The translations under genes and the position numbers were made by a program. A DNA stretch of 15,046 nt from an uncultured Prevotella sp. (GTDB lineage: Bacteria > Bacteroidota > Bacteroidia > Bacteroidales > Bacteroidaceae). The notes under the pieces were generated by a model. That model had not been told where the DNA came from and made no database searches. It saw only the letters and a program-made list of their open reading frames with translations. The stretch spans positions 1-15,046 of the forward strand of contig CAJMAO010000034.1 of NCBI GenBank assembly GCA_905211345.1. Reading direction: 5' to 3'. Below are positions 13,009 to 15,046 of this stretch, one piece after another (positions within the stretch are counted from its first letter, which is position 1; every line of letters starts with the position of its first letter).

Positions 13009-14613
13009 TCAATCGGCCTCGGTTATCCTCAACATCAGATATGGGGCATCGGGCAACTGCACGCCGCCGTGTCCCTTATCATAAACCCTGTCGCCTACGG
13101 GGGCTGTGGTCTCAAACACCTTAGGACAGCGCGTCACGGTCATGTTCCACGTGTCAATCACATCAACCTTAAAACGAACGCCCTCTTTCAAGCGCGGATA
13201 CATTGCGTTCTTAACGGGCAAATCGAAAACCCACTCAGGCGAAATCTTCTTACCAAGGTAAACTATGTAATAATTCTCGCCGGCCGACGACGTGTAAGGA
13301 TCCCAACTGCTGTCGCACAACTGTAAAGAGCCGGGCATCTCCTCAAGCAGCGAGCGCATGAACCTGACGCGCTTCCACGACTCGCCCTGAAACTCTCCGC
13401 CCACGGCAAGAAAGTCGCGCGAATAGTCGGTAGGCCCGTCCATGTAGCACTCGCCGTGGGTAACATACGTGCCGGCCACCAGCCCTTGCCACATGCGGTA
13501 AAGCAATTCCTCACCGCTAAGGCTACCCCAGCGGTTCTGCATGTTGCCCTCGTAGCACACTTCGTCGAATATCACCGGCTTCTTATAAATGTTCCTTACC
13601 GTGGCGGCGCGGCCGAAACCCTCCACTGGCGCTTGATCCTGCACGCTGGCATGGGTGTACTCAGGCTCCCAGTACTTGTAATATTTAGCCGTGTGGCTGT
13701 GTATCGAACATAGATGCCGGTACGGGTCGGCCTCTACCACTGCGCGGGTGAGCCTGTCCCAGTCGGCTATTCTCAGATGACGGAAGAAATCATACTCGTT
13801 GGCCAACGACCACCAGACGTTACGGAAGGCGCCGAGACGGGCCACAACATAACGGGCGAAACGCTCGTTGACATCCATCGGCATCTTGTCGAAGCCCCAG
13901 CGGCCGTCATCATAAGGGTGGAACAACACCAAATCGGCCTCAACGCCGATAGCCGCAAGGCTGTCAATACACCGCTCCACGTGGGCGAAAAACTCGGGAT
14001 TGAAGCGCGAGAAATCCCACTGGAACACGGTCTTGCCGTCCCTGCCCTTGCTTTTGCCTTTCAATTCAAAGGGATACAGCGCCGGCTCCGGATAGCCGAA
14101 ATCAAAGTTTTGCACTATGAGCAGCATCCTGAGCTTGTTGAAACCAGCCTGCTCCACAGCCTTCAGCGTGCGCCGGGGATAGTCGCCACCGGCGTGCATC
14201 CAGTCGTAAGACGTGGTGCCCACTGGGTAATAACGCTTGCCGTCGGCATATTTGAAACCGTAAGAACCGTCGGTCATCACGGGTCCGTGATTGCCGCGGC
14301 CGGGCGCCACGCACTCAAAGCTGCCCTTGCGGCCGTCAAGCGCAGCCACTTTTGACGCAGTCTTATACGTCCACACGCCTTCCTTGCATGGCATGAAGCG
14401 CACCTTGAACGTTCCGTCTCCGTCGTAAAAACCACGCACGGTGAACGTTGTATCGGGGCCGATGAACACGGCCGACAGCTCTACGTCAAACGGGTTGCCG
14501 CCGACATCGGCCTTAAACTCCGCCTCGAACCGTCCCCACCGCTCCACGCAACCTTGCGCACGGGGCCCGGAAAAGGCGGCGATAAATAGGAAAACAAATG
14601 CTATACGTCTCAT
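13009..14613 (-). CDS. Secreted glycoside hydrolase, DUF5060 plus clan-A-like TIM barrel
   Basis: The 534-residue product has a signal peptide (MRRIAFVFLFIAAFSGPRA). An N-terminal beta-sandwich of the DUF5060 type follows (about 22-105; VERWGRFEAEFKA, VRGFYDGDGTFKVRFMP). The TIM barrel, of the apiosidase-like/DUF4038 type, runs from about 115 to 425 (YYPVGTTSYDWMHAG, WWSLANEYDFF). A C-terminal beta domain like DUF5605 closes it. In the barrel, E273 follows N272 after strand 4 and E351 lies in VIFDEVCYEGN on strand 7. Their spacing of 78 fits the acid/base and nucleophile pair of clan GH-A retaining enzymes. The likely role is hydrolysis of a plant or host glycan in the periplasm or outside; the specific linkage cannot be told. 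There are no SusC/SusD genes beside it, so it appears to be an isolated glycosidase. It converges on the TPR gene. Confidence 0.87.
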   Translation of the reverse strand: MRRIAFVFLFIAAFSGPRAQGCVERWGRFEAEFKADVGGNPFDVELSAVFIGPDTTFTVRGFYDGDGTFKVRFMPCKEGVWTYKTASKVAALDGRKGSFECVAPGRGNHGPVMTDGSYGFKYADGKRYYPVGTTSYDWMHAGGDYPRRTLKAVEQAGFNKLRMLLIVQNFDFGYPEPALYPFELKGKSKGRDGKTVFQWDFSRFNPEFFAHVERCIDSLAAIGVEADLVLFHPYDDGRWGFDKMPMDVNERFARYVVARLGAFRNVWWSLANEYDFFRHLRIADWDRLTRAVVEADPYRHLCSIHSHTAKYYKYWEPEYTHASVQDQAPVEGFGRAATVRNIYKKPVIFDEVCYEGNMQNRWGSLSGEELLYRMWQGLVAGTYVTHGECYMDGPTDYSRDFLAVGGEFQGESWKRVRFMRSLLEEMPGSLQLCDSSWDPYTSSAGENYYIVYLGKKISPEWVFDLPVKNAMYPRLKEGVRFKVDVIDTWNMTVTRCPKVFETTAPVGDRVYDKGHGGVQLPDAPYLMLRITEAD

Positions 14614-14738
14614 TGGTAATAGTTTATTTTATCATTAGACTTCTAAAAAACAAAAAGGTTTATACACTTTCTACAAATCAACATGACCAATGCCGCAACG
14701 CGCCCTCAAATCCTTGCGTAACTGCTTGACAATCAGCG

Positions 14739-14848
14739 GTGTTGCGAAAGGCCATGTTTTGCAAGCGAAAAGACGGTCTTTTAGAGGCCAAAAGACGGCC
14801 TTTTGCAAGCCAATTTGCCGTGTTTTACAAAACGCCGGTATGCCATCC
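14739..14848. repeat. 22-bp periodic repeat array E (five units)
   Basis: Units start at 14739, 14761, 14783, 14805 and 14827. Cores are AAAGGCCATGTTTT, AAAAGACGGTCTTTT, AAAAGACGGCCTTTT and CAATTTGCCGTGTTTT; the fifth is degenerate. Unit 4 is the same variant as unit 3 of array D, showing shared ancestry of variant units at sites 7 kb apart. The array lies between the glycosidase and the tRNA. The rest of the gap (14614-14738 and 14849-14940) shows nothing I can assign, including no clear promoter for the glycosidase. Confidence 0.8.
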
Positions 14849-14940
14849 GCCCGCGCGCCGACAACAAACAAGAAACCAAATGACGTTCCAACCAGACCCC
14901 GACAGGGCGTAACCACACTTTAAACGGCAATGAACGGACA

Positions 14941-14973
14941 AACAAAAAAGGTGTCTTTAAACCAAGACACCTT
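14941..14973 (-). terminator. Intrinsic terminator of the tRNA-Gln transcript
   Basis: A perfect 10-bp stem (14948-14957 with 14964-14973, loop of 6 nt) is followed on the minus strand by a T run (A run at 14944-14949 on the plus strand). It begins 7 nt downstream of the tRNA 3' end. Confidence 0.88.
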
Positions 14974-14980
14974 ATCATTG

Positions 14981-15046
14981 TTGGGATACCCGGATTCGAA
15001 CCAGGAATGACAGGACCAGAATCTGTAGTGTTACCATTACACCATA
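14981..15046 (-). tRNA. tRNA-Gln (anticodon CTG), 5' end cut by the window edge
   Basis: Read on the minus strand, the sequence folds as a tRNA lacking only its first five bases. The D arm is GTGT-AATGGTA-ACAC. The anticodon arm has the loop TTCTGGT (anticodon CTG, Gln). The T arm is CCTGG-TTCGAAT-CCGGG, and the 3' acceptor strand TATCCCA ends with discriminator A. The CCA end is not encoded. The pair closing the anticodon loop (31-39) is A/C and the T stem has one G-U pair. A terminator follows directly. Confidence 0.92.

Noticed and set aside
13714..14355. Long plus-strand frame opposite the glycosidase gene
   Set aside because: It is antisense to a protein with clear catalytic motifs; its translation shows no domain and reflects the codon bias of the real gene.

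Overview
The window looks like the chromosome of a Prevotella-like member of the Bacteroidales. Three things point there. Recognisable promoters have the Bacteroidetes form (-33 TTTG, about 19-21 bp, -7 TAnnTTTG). Almost no gene has a Shine-Dalgarno sequence. The protein families are typical of that group: a PorT-like small beta-barrel, a DUF349 repeat protein, a DUF5060 glycosidase and a Bacteroidetes-type flippase-like membrane protein. The genus is inferred from style and families, not from a database match.

Layout. 1-564 is non-coding: a decaying 22-bp repeat array (45-176), an AT-rich stretch with nothing recognisable (177-462), then a dyad and the dnaA promoter. dnaA (565-1977) ends in a strong terminator. 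1978-2835 is non-coding but rich in structure: a repeat array inside 10-bp inverted repeats, an unassigned promoter-to-terminator unit that looks like a small RNA gene (about 2404-2544), and a long imperfect hairpin. Next come a secreted PD40 beta-propeller protein (2836-3852) and a small outer-membrane barrel (3888-4595), probably one operon. After a third array come a flippase-like membrane protein (4904-5899), the dipeptidase pepD (6048-7505), a fourth array, an acyltransferase-3 membrane protein (7937-8878), a CorA-type Mg2+ channel with a long leader (9075-10001), a DUF349 repeat protein with a 38-codon upstream ORF (10247-12139), and a secreted TPR protein (12253-12924). A bidirectional terminator separates these from a convergent secreted glycoside hydrolase (14613-13009, minus). 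The fifth array lies upstream of that gene. The window ends in a 5'-truncated tRNA-Gln (minus) with its own terminator.

The genes do not form one pathway; they are mostly core housekeeping genes (replication initiation, peptide turnover, Mg2+ uptake, tRNA) mixed with envelope genes. Several appear to be separately transcribed: four promoters match the consensus at the -7 box, and several terminators are clear.

The most unusual signal is a dispersed family of intergenic arrays with a 22-bp period. Each unit has about 8 variable bases followed by a core related to AAAGACGGCCTTTT or its reverse complement. The arrays occur in five separate intergenic regions and in no gene. They keep register even where the sequence has decayed, and neighbouring units in opposite orientation form perfect hairpins. 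I do not know a named family that fits. Other points worth checking are the orphan small-RNA unit, the corA leader with its short acidic ORF and an atypically good Shine-Dalgarno, and the coupled upstream ORF of the DUF349 gene.
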